Shown here: piece by piece, positions 1 through 11,700 of the stretch
Position numbering within the stretch: the stretch's first letter is position 1
Layout: each line of letters begins with the position of its first letter
Assembly (NCBI RefSeq): GCF_000582785.1
Contig: NZ_HG931175.1
Span: 295,643 to 359,642 of the forward strand
Length of the DNA stretch: 64,000 nt
From: Candidatus Blastococcus massiliensis AP3
GTDB taxonomy: Bacteria > Actinomycetota > Actinomycetes > Mycobacteriales > Geodermatophilaceae
Direction: 5' to 3'
Program-made: the position numbers and the translations under genes
The notes under the pieces: model-generated
Databases searched by the model: none
Told to the model about the DNA's origin: nothing
Seen by the model: only the letters and a program-made list of their open reading frames with translations

Positions 1-17
1 CCTAGGACGCGGTCGCG

Positions 18-926
18 TCACGAGACCTGCGTCAGACCCTGCCGCAACTCGTCCATCGCCTGCGCGAGGCTCACCCGCGGCGCCCAACCCCACCCCTGCG
101 CGCGGCCGGCGAGCAGCCGCCCGGTCCAGACCGGTTCGTCGGTCCACTCCGGCGCGACCCCCAGGGCGTCGGTCACCGTGCCCAGGTAGTCCCGCCAGGT
201 CGCGCGCTCGCCGGCGACGATCACCGGGATCGTCCCCCCGGCCACCGGGCCGCGTTCCGGGTCGTCGGAGGTGGCGACGGCGCCGGTGGCCACGTCCGCG
301 ATCAGCACCGCCAGGTCGTCGACGTGCACCCAGCTCCAGGTCTGTTCCGGGTTCGCCCGGCGCTCCCCGTTCCGGACCGCCTGTGGTCGCAGCGTGTTCC
401 AGACCGACGTCTCCCCGGCGCCGATGATCGCCGGCGGCCGGACCAGCACGGTCGTGAGCCCGTCGACCTGAGCGAGCGCGGCGTCGGTGGCGTTCTTGGT
501 GTCGGCGTAGGCGCCGCTCCCCTCGGGCGCCAGAGGGCTGTCCTCGGCGACGTCGCCGGCCCCGGCGGAGCGGTCGTACACGGCGGCGGTGGACACGTGC
601 ACCAGGCGGGCGACCCCGGCGTCCCTGGCGGCCCGGGCGATGACGGGCGTGCCCTCGACGCCCACGCTGTGCTGCACCTCCCGGGACGAGCCCATGGGGT
701 GGACGGTCGTGACGACCGCGTCGGCGCCCCGGGTCACCTCACGGGCGAACGACTCGTCCGCGAAGTCCCCGACGTGCTCGGTGACGCCGTCGAGGGCGGG
801 GGCGCTCCCGGCCCGGCGGACGACGGCGCGCACCTGCGCCGATCGCTCGACGAGCGCGCGGCACACCGCGGTGCCCACCAGTCCGTTGGCACCGGTCACG
901 ACGACGACGGGCGAGGAATCGGTCAT
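18..926 (-). CDS. NAD-dependent epimerase/dehydratase (extended SDR)
   Basis: 302-residue extended short-chain dehydrogenase. The N-terminus reads VVVVTGANGLVG, the Rossmann GxxGxxG signature. A YADTK segment near residue 150 supplies the YxxxK catalytic pair, preceded by HVSTAAVY with the Ser/Thr of the triad. Substrate is unknown; nucleotide sugars, sterols or lipid-linked alcohols are usual for this family. The ATG at 926 was chosen because residues encoded further upstream in the same frame belong to antisense of the neighbouring gene. It lies 17 bases after the PlsC-like gene and is probably the last member of a four-gene leftward operon beginning at 3052. Family assignment is firm, reaction is not. 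Confidence 0.88.
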   Translation of the reverse strand: MTDSSPVVVVTGANGLVGTAVCRALVERSAQVRAVVRRAGSAPALDGVTEHVGDFADESFAREVTRGADAVVTTVHPMGSSREVQHSVGVEGTPVIARAARDAGVARLVHVSTAAVYDRSAGAGDVAEDSPLAPEGSGAYADTKNATDAALAQVDGLTTVLVRPPAIIGAGETSVWNTLRPQAVRNGERRANPEQTWSWVHVDDLAVLIADVATGAVATSDDPERGPVAGGTIPVIVAGERATWRDYLGTVTDALGVAPEWTDEPVWTGRLLAGRAQGWGWAPRVSLAQAMDELRQGLTQVS

Positions 927-943
927 GTCCTCCACCCTGCCAG

Positions 944-2044
944 TCACGGTGCGACGGCGCCCTGCGCGCGTCGTCCGCCGCCGAGGCGTCGGACAGCGCT
1001 CCGCCGTTCCGTGGCCGGCGGCGATGCGGCCGACGTGGTGGTGATCCAGTCGTCGATCGTCTTCCACCACCCGAACAGCCATGCGGTCAGCTGCGGCTCC
1101 TCGCGGGGCACGTCCGCGGCGGGGACCGACCACCAGCGCAGGTGGAGGGTCTTGTCCATGGGCAGGCCACGCCAGATGTCCCGCACCGTGCTCAGGTGCT
1201 CCAGCCCGGTGTGCGCCACGAACACGACGTCGGCGTGCGGTGCGGCGGTCAGCGCCGCGGCGACCCCGCCCGGTCTCGGTGGCAGGACCCGCTGCATGGC
1301 CTCGGCCCGGTCGACCGCTGCCGCGTGCCCCCGGTCCCGGAGTCGCTGGATGGCCCGCGTCCGGCGCGCGGGGGTGAAGTTGGCGCCCTCCGGGAAGATG
1401 AGCAGCGCGTCCTCCTCCCCCAGGCCACGGGCCAGGTCCGCGATCGCTGCCTCCGACCGCTCGCCCGCCCCGGGGCCGGACGAGACGAAGTGGTTGGGCA
1501 GCCGGTTGAGGTGGACGTCGATCACCGGGTCGAGTTGCAGGACGTCCTTGAGGACGACGCGTGGCCGGCGCAGGTGGTCCCGGTTCATGAGCGTGTGGAC
1601 GAGCAGGAGTGAGTCGCCCGGCCCGGCGTGCCGCGAGAGCACCACCATCGCGTTGGTGGAGCCGGGCACCCCGTCGTCCAGCGGTGACCACGACTCGCCG
1701 TCGGTGACCAGCCGCAGGGCGAACAGCCGCTGGGCGGTGCGCATCAGGGCGTCGAGAACCAGCCGGAGAACGGTGTAGTGCGCGGCCTGGAACCTCGGCG
1801 TCCGCAGGCGGCGGCCGAAGCCGCTGAGCACCCAGAGCACCGCCGCGGCCCCCATCGCCGCCACCTGCAGTGCCAGGTACACCAGCGCGAACGCCAGCAG
1901 CCGCAGCGCGCGCCAGCGCCCCGGCAGCCACACCGAGACGATTCCCGCGACGACGACGAGCAGGGGCAGCAGGGCGACACCGGCGACCAGCGCTCCGATG
2001 AGGAGCGGCCCGATGACGCGACGGACGCGGCGGGGCGGGAGCAC
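944..2044 (-). CDS. PlsC-like 1-acylglycerol-3-phosphate acyltransferase family protein
   Basis: 366 residues. The first roughly 75 residues contain two or three hydrophobic membrane segments. The acyltransferase domain follows with SRHAGPGDS (the H-x4-D catalytic motif) and FPEGANF (the acceptor-binding FPEG motif). It probably transfers acyl groups to a lysophospholipid or similar acceptor at the membrane. The GTG at 2044 was chosen because the patatin gene stops at 2046, one base upstream, and the frame upstream of it is antisense-like. Tight linkage to a patatin lipase suggests a deacylation/reacylation pair that remodels membrane lipids. Acceptor specificity cannot be read from sequence. 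Confidence 0.86.
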   Translation of the reverse strand: MLPPRRVRRVIGPLLIGALVAGVALLPLLVVVAGIVSVWLPGRWRALRLLAFALVYLALQVAAMGAAAVLWVLSGFGRRLRTPRFQAAHYTVLRLVLDALMRTAQRLFALRLVTDGESWSPLDDGVPGSTNAMVVLSRHAGPGDSLLLVHTLMNRDHLRRPRVVLKDVLQLDPVIDVHLNRLPNHFVSSGPGAGERSEAAIADLARGLGEEDALLIFPEGANFTPARRTRAIQRLRDRGHAAAVDRAEAMQRVLPPRPGGVAAALTAAPHADVVFVAHTGLEHLSTVRDIWRGLPMDKTLHLRWWSVPAADVPREEPQLTAWLFGWWKTIDDWITTTSAASPPATERRSAVRRLGGGRRAQGAVAP

Positions 2045-2045
2045 G

Positions 2046-2915
2046 TCAGGCGCCCGCGTTCCCGGACGGCGCGACGCCGTCGAGGTACTCGCGGGCCGCG
2101 GCGTGCGCCAGGTCGATGCGGGCGGGCACGGCGGAGAAGTCGCGGTAGCGCAGATTCGCGGCACCGACCGGAGCGGGGTCCCCCGCAGGGAGCACGTGCA
2201 CGGTGACCCCCTCCGGCAACGCGGCCAGGTCCGCGGCGAAGCGGTGACGACGGGCGATCTCGAAAGCCACGGTCGCAACCTCCCACGGCCGGGTCGGCGG
2301 GCGCAGCGGACGGTCGATCCGGCCCACGTGCAGCACGTAGATCGTGTCCGCTCCGAGAGCGACCGCCCGGCCGACCGGGATGCTGTGCACCAGCCCCCCG
2401 TCCAGGTAGTGCTCGCCGTCCAGCTCGACCGGCGGCAGGAGCCCGGGGACGGCGGAGGACGCGAGCACGGCCTCGATCAGCGGCCCCTCGGTGAACCACC
2501 GCTCGGCGGCGCGCTCGATGCTGGCCGCGACGCACTGGAACGGCACCTGCAGCTCGCCGAAGGTCCGCACCGGGAGATGCGCCGTGAGCAGATCCCGCAA
2601 CGGCTCGCGCGGGTGCAGGTGGGTGCGGGTCCGCACGAGCGTGTTCATCCGGGACAGCACCGAACCGCCGAAGATCCGTGCGGCCGCCAGCTCCTCCCAC
2701 ACCGCACGCAGCCGGTCGACCGCGCCCGCCGCCGGATCGGCGGCGACGAGCGCGCCGTTGATGGCGCCCACCGACGTGCCCACGATGAGGTCGGGGCGGA
2801 TCCCGTGCTCGAACAGGGCCTGCAGCATGCCGACCTCGGCCGCGCCCAGGACTCCCCCGCCGCCGAGGACGAAGGCCGTGCCACCGGGGACGGCCGGCAT
2901 CCGTGGCGGCCCCAT
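2046..2915 (-). CDS. Patatin-like phospholipase
   Basis: 289 residues. The oxyanion-hole glycine loop FVLGGGGVLG is near the N-terminus, the nucleophile elbow is GTSVG (Ser in GxSxG), and the catalytic Asp lies in YLDGGLV. This is the complete Ser/Asp dyad arrangement of bacterial patatins. Expected role is hydrolysis of acyl esters from phospholipids or other lipids in the cytoplasm or at the inner face of the membrane. The ATG at 2915 sits two bases after the stop of the small gene ending at 2918, and the PlsC-like gene follows one base after this gene, so the three are likely co-transcribed. Length is typical of the family. Confidence 0.92.
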   Translation of the reverse strand: MGPPRMPAVPGGTAFVLGGGGVLGAAEVGMLQALFEHGIRPDLIVGTSVGAINGALVAADPAAGAVDRLRAVWEELAAARIFGGSVLSRMNTLVRTRTHLHPREPLRDLLTAHLPVRTFGELQVPFQCVAASIERAAERWFTEGPLIEAVLASSAVPGLLPPVELDGEHYLDGGLVHSIPVGRAVALGADTIYVLHVGRIDRPLRPPTRPWEVATVAFEIARRHRFAADLAALPEGVTVHVLPAGDPAPVGAANLRYRDFSAVPARIDLAHAAAREYLDGVAPSGNAGA

Positions 2916-2917
2916 CC

Positions 2918-3052
2918 TCAGGCCTCGGCGGGGTCGTCCTCCGCCGGCGGCAGGTCCTGGAGCACCCCCTCGGACGGGCTCGCGTGCCGTCCCGGCTCCA
3001 GCTCCCGCGCCAGCTTCTGCTCCACCTCGGGGGTTTGCTCCGCGTCGGTCAT
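2918..3052 (-). CDS. Small acidic protein of unknown function heading the patatin operon
   Basis: 44 residues, starting MTDAEQTPEVEQ and ending in an acidic tail (PPAEDDPAEA). No membrane segment, cysteine or recognised domain. Supported by position: it stops two bases before the patatin ATG and starts at an ATG in a divergent intergenic region facing the acyl-CoA dehydrogenase, so it would be the first gene of the operon. A non-coding leader is the alternative. I do not recognise the family. Confidence 0.55.
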   Translation of the reverse strand: MTDAEQTPEVEQKLARELEPGRHASPSEGVLQDLPPAEDDPAEA

Positions 3053-3243
3053 GCCCCGACTGTGCCCGCGACCGCGCGCGCCGTCGATTCGGGAGGGCCG
3101 CCGGGATCCGGTCCGACCGGTCGGCCGCCCGCATGCCAGGCTCGGGGGTGCCGCCCTTCCGTCGGGACACGTCGTGACACGCACTCGGCTCGCTCCCGGC
3201 GGGCCACCCCGCCGCCTGAAAGACCAGCTGAGAGGGACATGTG

Positions 3244-4539
<1,296 letters not shown>

Positions 4540-4544
4540 CCGGG

Positions 4545-4578
4545 CGGAGGCCCGGGAGTGCAGCCTCCCGGGCCTCCG
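4545..4578. terminator. Strong intergenic hairpin terminator
   Basis: A perfect 14-bp stem (4545-4558 pairs with 4565-4578) with a 6-base loop lies 5 bases after the acyl-CoA dehydrogenase stop and before the stop of the leftward gene at 4597. It can end transcription from both sides. There is no long T-run, as is common in high-GC actinobacteria. Confidence 0.82.
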
Positions 4579-4596
4579 AGCACGGCGCGCGACGTC

Positions 4597-5376
4597 TCAC
4601 GCCCGACCGGCGGCCCGCAGCGCGCTCGTGCAGGCCCGCTCCAGGGCCCGCTGCCGTCGTACCCGGGCCAGGAGCCCAGGGACCGGTTCGAGCTGCCGCG
4701 GGCCCGAGGAGCTGACCTCCGCGAGACGCCCGTCGGCATAGCGACCCGTCGTGGTGTGCACCGTCCACCGCTCGACGTCCGGCACGGAGAACTCCTGCCC
4801 GATGGCGACGGCCGGACCCTGCTGCGGAACAGGACCGCCGGACAGCACCAGCGGGTCGGCATCCCAGTCCGCCACCCGGGCGGTGGTCACGTGCAGTCCC
4901 CCGTCGTCGACGCCGAGCACGACGTCCATCGGCCCCTCGCGCGGACGCAGCGCACCAGCACGGACGTCCTCGAGGACGATCACGAGCCGCGGCAGGTACC
5001 ACCAGTGCTCGCGGCGGAGCATCACCGAGTCCGCCAGCGCGCGCGACGGCGGGAACTTCCGGAGCTCCTGGTCGAGCAGGTGCTCGCCGAACAGGTCGCC
5101 GTCGCCGTCCTCGATCAGCCGCGGCCGCCCACTGAGCACCATCGGCCGCCAGGCCGAGCCGGTCAGCCGGGGGTCGGAGAGGGCCAGGGCCGCCTCCCCC
5201 GCCGCGCCGACCGCGCGCGCCGTCTCCCACTGCGCCCACGGGAGGGCCACCGCGGGCCGGCCCTCCAGGACGAGCGGAACGACCCCCACCGCCGCGGGCG
5301 GTTTTCCGGCGACCGGCCATAACAGTTCGGCCACACCGGCCGAATGGACAGCCGCTCCCACTGTTGTGACGTCCAT
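4597..5376 (-). CDS. PNPOx-like (FMN-binding split barrel?) protein, function unknown
   Basis: 259 residues, cytoplasmic, no membrane segment. The first half (ALPWAQWETARAVGAAGEAALALSD is only partly quotable; key pieces are ALSDPRLTGSAWRP and LDQELRKFPPSR) resembles pyridoxamine-phosphate-oxidase-like split-barrel proteins of actinobacteria. The C-terminal part, including WTVHTTTGRYADG, has no motif I know. The ATG at 5376 is preceded by an in-frame GTG at 5379, so the start is uncertain by one codon. It is divergent from cstA, with about 60 bases between starts. Assignment to the split-barrel fold is from memory of similar proteins and is tentative. Confidence 0.6.
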   Translation of the reverse strand: MDVTTVGAAVHSAGVAELLWPVAGKPPAAVGVVPLVLEGRPAVALPWAQWETARAVGAAGEAALALSDPRLTGSAWRPMVLSGRPRLIEDGDGDLFGEHLLDQELRKFPPSRALADSVMLRREHWWYLPRLVIVLEDVRAGALRPREGPMDVVLGVDDGGLHVTTARVADWDADPLVLSGGPVPQQGPAVAIGQEFSVPDVERWTVHTTTGRYADGRLAEVSSSGPRQLEPVPGLLARVRRQRALERACTSALRAAGRA

Positions 5377-5435
5377 CACATGGTTTCTACTCGCTCGTAC
5401 AAGCGGCGAGGGGCCGCCCTGTCCTTGGAGCTGCC

Positions 5436-7240
<1,805 letters not shown>

Positions 7241-7244
<4 letters not shown>

Positions 7245-7654
7245 CCTCCCGGATCGTCCTCGTCCGCGGCACCCGCTCGGCGGCTCCGGCCGGCGGTGGG
7301 TGCTGCGGGGGCGACGTCCGGCCCTTCGACGAGGGCGGCTCGCACTGCCATCCTCCGCCCCGGGACGAGGTGGGCGAGGTCTACCGGGCCCTGCGATCCG
7401 CCTTCCCCCACCCCGTGGACATCCAGGTGGTCGCACCGTCGAACTGGCTCTGGCTGCTGCCCGAGCTGATCCGCGGGGGGCGCCGTCGCGGCATGCGCGG
7501 GATCGCCCTCTACCGCTCCGTGCGGGCGGGCATGGCGGTGTCCTCGGTCCTCGTCGACGGCGTGGTGGTGATCTCCGGGGGCCTGCCGGCACCCACCGAC
7601 GTCGTCAGGCTGGTCGGGCAGGAGCCCGCGCTGCGTCGAGCACTCCCGCGCTGA
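7241..7654 (+). CDS. Cys-rich small protein coupled to CstA, unknown function
   Basis: 137 residues. An N-terminal AGGGCCGGDVRPFDEGG followed by GSHCHPPP places three Cys and a His where a metal or disulphide could form. The middle (DIQVVAPSNWLWLLPELIRG) looks like a beta-strand plus helix, and VSSVLVDGVVVISGG a beta-hairpin, loosely like a thioredoxin-type alpha/beta fold. The GTG at 7241 overlaps the cstA stop (GTGA). In E. coli the small CstA companion is YbdD/DUF466; this protein does not look like it, so it may be a different actinobacterial accessory. Function is not assigned. Confidence 0.75.
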
Positions 7655-7713
7655 CCCTGGGACGAGCGACCGCTCACCGGGCGGCGGTGGGTCGCGCTCC
7701 CTACGGTGGCGGG

Positions 7714-7917
7714 GTGTTCTTCCTCTTCGGCTTCGGCACCAAGGAACGGGACCTGGGCCCCGGGGCGACCCGAACCTGCCCGAACTGCGGGAACACCACG
7801 ACCTGGGCGCGGGTGCGGACGGTCAGGCAGGTCACCGTCTTCTTCCTCCCCATCGCCCGCTGGGGCCGACGGCAGCTGGAGGTCTGCGGCATCTGCGGCA
7901 CCGCCGTCGAGGTCTGA
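7714..7917 (+). CDS. Zinc-ribbon domain protein
   Basis: 67 residues with two paired-cysteine knuckles, CPNCGNTT and CGICGTAV, separated by about 35 residues. The intervening segment ends in a hydrophobic strand (VTVFFLPIARWG). The N-terminal MFFLFGFGTKERD is short and hydrophobic. The pattern fits small actinobacterial zinc-ribbon proteins thought to bind nucleic acid or a partner protein. The GTG start at 7714 is the first plausible codon in frame. It stops 8 bases before the tail of the convergent serA. Structural zinc binding is inferred from the cysteines; no pathway is indicated. Confidence 0.8.
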   Translation: MFFLFGFGTKERDLGPGATRTCPNCGNTTTWARVRTVRQVTVFFLPIARWGRRQLEVCGICGTAVEV

Positions 7918-7925
7918 GCAGATGG

Positions 7926-9134
7926 TCAGGCGGTGCCGGTCCCGCACGTCGACAGGCGGACGGTCTCCGGCAGCTCCTGCAGCGCGGCCAGCAGGGCCGG
8001 GGGCAGTGCGGCACTGACGTCGGTGACCGCGTACCCCAGCTCCCCCCGGGTGGCCAGGACCTGACCGTCCACGTTCAGCCCGTGCTCGCCCACCAGCGAG
8101 TCCACCCGGGCCAGGACGCCGGGCACGTTCCGGTGCAGCAGCGCGAAACGGGCAGCCGAGGAGCCGTGCAGCGCGACGGTGGGCATGTTGACGCTCAGCG
8201 TCGTCGTCCCCGCCCGCAGGTAGTCCACCAGCTTGCCGGCGACGAAGCGCCCGATGTCGTGCTGCGCTTCCTGGGTCGACCCGCCGACGTGCGGCGTGAG
8301 GACGACGTTGGGCAGCCCCCGCAGCACCGAGTCGAACGGATCGCCCTGCTCGCGCGGCTCCTCCGGGAACACGTCCACGGCAGCCCCCGCGATGTGGCCG
8401 CTGAGCACGTGCTCGCGCAGTGCCTCGTGGTCGACGACGAAACCGCGGGAGAGGTTGAGGAACAGGCTGCGCGGCCGCATCCGGGCGAACTGCTCGGCAC
8501 CGAAGAGCCCGGCGTTGCCGCCGCGGCCGTCCACGTGCAGGGTGACGGCCTCCGCCCGCTCGAGCAGCTCCTCCAGCGAGCCGCAGCGCTCCGCGTTGCC
8601 GAGGGCGAGCTTGTCCTCGAGGTCGTAGTAGACGACCCGCATGCCCAGCGCCTCGGCCAGCACCGAGAGCTGGCTGCCGATGTTGCCGTACCCGACGATG
8701 CCGAGGGTGCGCCCGCGGATCTCGTGGCTCCCGGACGCCGACTTGTCCCAGGTGCCCTCGTGCAGCGCGCGGTCCCGGTCGATCAGCCGGCGGGCCAGGC
8801 AGATGATCTCCGCCAGCGCCAGCTCGACCACGCTGCGGGTGTTCGAGTACGGCGCGTTGAACACCGCCACCCCGGCTGTCGCGGCGGCCGCGAGGTCGAT
8901 CTGGTTGGTGCCGATGCAGAAGGCCCCCACGGCGGCGAGCTCCGGACGCTGACGGAGCACGTCGGCCGTCACCTGCGTCTTCGACCGGATGCCCAGCAGG
9001 GAGACCCCGTCGAGGGCGGCCGCCAGGTCGGCCTCGTCCAGCGCCCCTCGGCGCGACTCCACCGCGTACCCGGCGGAGGACAGGACCTCCACCGCGACCG
9101 GATCGATGTTCTCCAGCAGGAGGGCGTTCGGCAT
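7926..9134 (-). CDS. serA: D-3-phosphoglycerate dehydrogenase with ACT domain
   Basis: 402 residues, the E. coli-like short SerA. Order: substrate-binding domain, NAD-binding GIVGYGNIGSQ near residue 155, catalytic Arg in NLSRGFVVD, Glu in FPEEPREQ, His in LTPHVGGS, then a C-terminal ACT domain (RFALLHRNVPGVLARVDSLV begins it) that binds L-serine for feedback inhibition. It catalyses the first step of serine biosynthesis, 3-phosphoglycerate to 3-phosphohydroxypyruvate. It lacks the ASB domain of the roughly 530-residue mycobacterial type. The ATG at 9134 was chosen because upstream frame sequence is antisense-like. The SnoaL-like gene ends 29 bases upstream, so they may be co-transcribed. Confidence 0.94.
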   Translation of the reverse strand: MPNALLLENIDPVAVEVLSSAGYAVESRRGALDEADLAAALDGVSLLGIRSKTQVTADVLRQRPELAAVGAFCIGTNQIDLAAAATAGVAVFNAPYSNTRSVVELALAEIICLARRLIDRDRALHEGTWDKSASGSHEIRGRTLGIVGYGNIGSQLSVLAEALGMRVVYYDLEDKLALGNAERCGSLEELLERAEAVTLHVDGRGGNAGLFGAEQFARMRPRSLFLNLSRGFVVDHEALREHVLSGHIAGAAVDVFPEEPREQGDPFDSVLRGLPNVVLTPHVGGSTQEAQHDIGRFVAGKLVDYLRAGTTTLSVNMPTVALHGSSAARFALLHRNVPGVLARVDSLVGEHGLNVDGQVLATRGELGYAVTDVSAALPPALLAALQELPETVRLSTCGTGTA

Positions 9135-9163
9135 CGCCCGAGTATGTCCGATTCGGGCGTCCG

Positions 9164-9562
9164 TCAGCCGCCGGCGGCCAGCAGGCGGCCCATCTGCTCG
9201 TGCACGGCGTTGATCGCCCGCAGGGGCCGGATCATCACGCGGAACTCCACGATCCGGCCCCCGTCGTCGCACCGGATGATGTCGACGCCGTTCACGTACG
9301 TGCCGTCGACGCTCGTCTCGAACTCGAGCACCGCGGTGTCCCCGGCGAGGACCTCCTTCGTGTAGCGGAAGGCACCCTCTCCCCCGCCGGCCAGGGCGTG
9401 TGCCGCCGCCGCGAGGTACTGCGTCGTGATCGCCTTCCCCCGCTGCGGCGTGTAGACCACCGGGGAGTAGAAGACGACGTCGTCGGCCAGCAGTTCGTCC
9501 AGACCGCCGGGGAGCTCGCCTCCCATGTAGCGGTGCCAGCGGGCGATCACGTCGTCGATCAC
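9164..9562 (-). CDS. SnoaL-like / NTF2-fold protein
   Basis: 132 residues. MIDDVIARWHRYMGG at the N-terminus, DELLADDVVFYSPV, and a late strand VDIIRCDDGGRIVEFRVMIR give the alpha+beta cone pattern and the terminal 'D.....DGKI.EF.VM.RP' signature of the SnoaL/NTF2-like superfamily. Members are small cyclases, isomerases or ligand-binding proteins, so no reaction can be named. ATG start, usual length. It lies just upstream of serA on the same strand and downstream of the MFS terminator at 9632, so it probably has its own promoter. Confidence 0.85.
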   Translation of the reverse strand: MIDDVIARWHRYMGGELPGGLDELLADDVVFYSPVVYTPQRGKAITTQYLAAAAHALAGGGEGAFRYTKEVLAGDTAVLEFETSVDGTYVNGVDIIRCDDGGRIVEFRVMIRPLRAINAVHEQMGRLLAAGG

Positions 9563-9631
9563 GGAGCCTCCTCGGTCGCGGGCGCGGGCGCGCCCGGAAC
9601 CGATCCTGCCGGTCGGGGTGTCGCACCGGAT

Positions 9632-9673
9632 ACGGCGACGGCCCCACCGGGGAACCGGTGGGGCCGTCGCCGT
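9632..9673. terminator. Terminator of the MarR-MFS operon
   Basis: A perfect 19-bp stem (9632-9650 with 9655-9673) closed by a GGAA tetraloop, beginning 14 bases beyond the MFS stop at 9687. It is followed on the minus strand by no long T-tract. It separates the leftward efflux operon from the SnoaL-like gene. Confidence 0.88.
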
Positions 9674-9686
9674 GCGTGCCGGTGGG

Positions 9687-11177
9687 TCAGTGCAGGAGCA
9701 CCGGGGCCGGCGCTGCGTCGTCCTCCTCGTCGAGGAGGTTCGACTCCTCCTTCCTGCGGGGCAGGAAGGCGACGGGGATCAGGGCGAGGAGGATCAGGAC
9801 GAACGCGACGGTGAACGTCGTCCCGAAGCCCTCGGCCATGGACTGCAGCGGGTCGGTGAACCCCGGGAGCCGAGACGTGAGCTGGTTGGTCAGGACGACC
9901 GACAGCACGGCGGTGCCGATGGAGCCACCGATCTGCTGGACGATGTTGACCAGCGTCGAACCGCGGGCGACCTCGGCGTTGGTCAGCGACTTCAGCGCCG
10001 AGGTCATGATCGGCATCATCGTGCCGCCCATGCCGAGGCCCATCACGAACAGCGCGCCGCACAGCACCAGGTACGAGGTGTCGGCGTCGACCTGCGTGAA
10101 GACGAAGAAGCCGCTCGCCATCACCAGCAGGGCGACCGGCACGGTGCGGCCGATCGGCACCTTGTCGGCGAGGACGCCGGCGATCGGCATCGTCACCATG
10201 GCGCCCAGGCCCTGCGGGGCGATCAGCAGTCCGGCCATCAGCGTCGTCTCACCGCGCACCTGCAGGAAGTACGACGGGAACAGCAGCCCGGCTCCCATGA
10301 ACGCGATCACGAAGACGAACATCGCGATCGTGGCGATCGTCAGGCGGCGGTTCTTGAACAGGCGCAGGTCGATCAGCGGCTTCTCCGTCCGCAGCGCATG
10401 CTGGACGAAGCCGAGGATCAGCAGGACGCCGATGGTCGCCGAGATCCACACCCGCGGGCCGAAGGACGCGCCCTCGCCGCCTTCGGCGATCGAGGAGACA
10501 CCGAACAGGAACAGGGCCAGGCCCGGCGAGAGCAGCAGCATGCCCGTGACGTCGAACGGCTCGGTCGGGCTCGGCTCGTCCTTGGGGAGCACCCGCAGCG
10601 CGTACGCGAGGGCCGCGATGCCGATCGGCAGGTTGATCAGGAAGATCCACTCCCACGACGCGATGTCGATGAGCCAGCCACCGAGGATCGGGCCCGTGAT
10701 CGGGCCGAGCAGCATCGGGATGCCGAGCACGGCCATGAGCCGGCCGATGCGGTCCGGGCCGGCGGCACGGGTCAGGATCGTCATGCCCAGCGGCATGAGC
10801 ATGCCGCCGCCGAGGCCCTGCAGGACGCGGAAGGCGATCAGCATCTCGATCGAGGTGGCCATCGCGCACAGCACGGATCCGGCGGTGAAGAGGAACAGCG
10901 CCGCGAGGTAGAGGCGCTTCGTGCCGAAGCGGTCGGCGGCCCAGCCGGTGAGCGGGATGACGGTGGCCAGGGCCAGCGTGTAGGCCGTCATGGTCCAGGC
11001 GACGGTCGCGTAGGTGGCGCCGAAGACCTCCTGAAAGGTCGGCAGCGCGACGCTGACCACGGTGATGTCGAGGATCGACATGATCGCGCCGAGGACGACG
11101 ACACCGGCGATCTTGAGGACCGGCCCGTCGATCTTCTCGGGGTACACCGGCGGCAGCGGTGGGGCGGAGCTGGTCAC
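9687..11177 (-). CDS. DHA2-family multidrug MFS transporter (14 TM)
   Basis: 496 residues with about 14 hydrophobic segments. Motif A appears as GWAADRFGTKRLYL, motif C-like residues as LGPITGPILGGWLID (G-x8-G-x3-G-P-x2-G-G type), and LDITVVSVALPTFQ is the DHA2 motif D1. Expected role is proton-driven export of drugs or lipophilic compounds across the inner membrane. Its ATG overlaps the stop of the MarR gene by 4 bases (ATGA), so it is co-translated with and probably repressed by that regulator. A strong hairpin follows. Confidence 0.93.
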   Translation of the reverse strand: MTSSAPPLPPVYPEKIDGPVLKIAGVVVLGAIMSILDITVVSVALPTFQEVFGATYATVAWTMTAYTLALATVIPLTGWAADRFGTKRLYLAALFLFTAGSVLCAMATSIEMLIAFRVLQGLGGGMLMPLGMTILTRAAGPDRIGRLMAVLGIPMLLGPITGPILGGWLIDIASWEWIFLINLPIGIAALAYALRVLPKDEPSPTEPFDVTGMLLLSPGLALFLFGVSSIAEGGEGASFGPRVWISATIGVLLILGFVQHALRTEKPLIDLRLFKNRRLTIATIAMFVFVIAFMGAGLLFPSYFLQVRGETTLMAGLLIAPQGLGAMVTMPIAGVLADKVPIGRTVPVALLVMASGFFVFTQVDADTSYLVLCGALFVMGLGMGGTMMPIMTSALKSLTNAEVARGSTLVNIVQQIGGSIGTAVLSVVLTNQLTSRLPGFTDPLQSMAEGFGTTFTVAFVLILLALIPVAFLPRRKEESNLLDEEDDAAPAPVLLH

Positions 11178-11668
11178 TGGTCGTTCTCCTGGTCTGTACG
11201 CGGGCGGAGGACGCCGCCCGCGAGGATGTCCGTGAGTGCCCGGTGCAGCTGGTCGCGCTGCTCCGGGGGCAGGGCGTCCGTGAACGCCTTCACCGAGTCG
11301 CGCTTGGCCTCGATGTGCTGCGCCGCGAGCCGCTCGCCGACCGGTGTCAGCGAGACGAGCTTGACGCGGCGGTCGGTCGCGCTCTCCCGCCGCTCGACGA
11401 GGTCCAGCTGCAGGAGCTGGTCGACGTTCCGCCCCGCCGCGGCCACCGAGAGCCCGAGGGCGTCGGCGACGGCGTTGATGGGCAACGGCTCGGGGGTCTT
11501 GGCCAGCAGGAACAGGGTGCGGGCCTGGGAGAACGACAGGTCGCTCTCGATGAGCGCGTCCAGACCGTCGGACTCGCTGAGGTTCATCAGACGGGTCAGG
11601 AACTCCACGAGCACGTCGTGGAGCTCGTCAGGTCGGCCGGGCACCGGAGGACGGTAACGCGATTGCAA
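11174..11668 (-). CDS. MarR-family transcriptional regulator
   Basis: 164 residues. The winged helix-turn-helix is recognisable: LSFSQARTLFLLAKTPEP, then INAVADALGLSVAAAGRNVD (recognition helix), then LVERRESATDRRVKLVSLT (the beta-wing with the conserved DxR). It probably represses its own operon with the DHA2 exporter and is released by a lipophilic ligand. The TTG at 11668 gives the longest form. A GTG at 11644 is an alternative that removes eight residues; neither has a clear ribosome-binding site. A palindromic sequence at 11680-11700 lies just upstream. Confidence 0.9.
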   Translation of the reverse strand: MQSRYRPPVPGRPDELHDVLVEFLTRLMNLSESDGLDALIESDLSFSQARTLFLLAKTPEPLPINAVADALGLSVAAAGRNVDQLLQLDLVERRESATDRRVKLVSLTPVGERLAAQHIEAKRDSVKAFTDALPPEQRDQLHRALTDILAGGVLRPRTDQENDQ

Positions 11669-11679
11669 CCTTTGACGAA

Positions 11680-11700
11680 GTGAAATGTTTGCTACATCAC
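11680..11700. promoter_or_regulatory. Candidate MarR operator in the divergent intergenic region
   Basis: An imperfect dyad centred on ATGT-N5-ACAT, flanked by GTGA and CAC, lies between the MarR start (11668) and the rightward gene starting at 11789. The local sequence is AT-richer than its surroundings. Size and position suit a MarR dimer controlling both directions. Seen by eye only. Confidence 0.45.
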
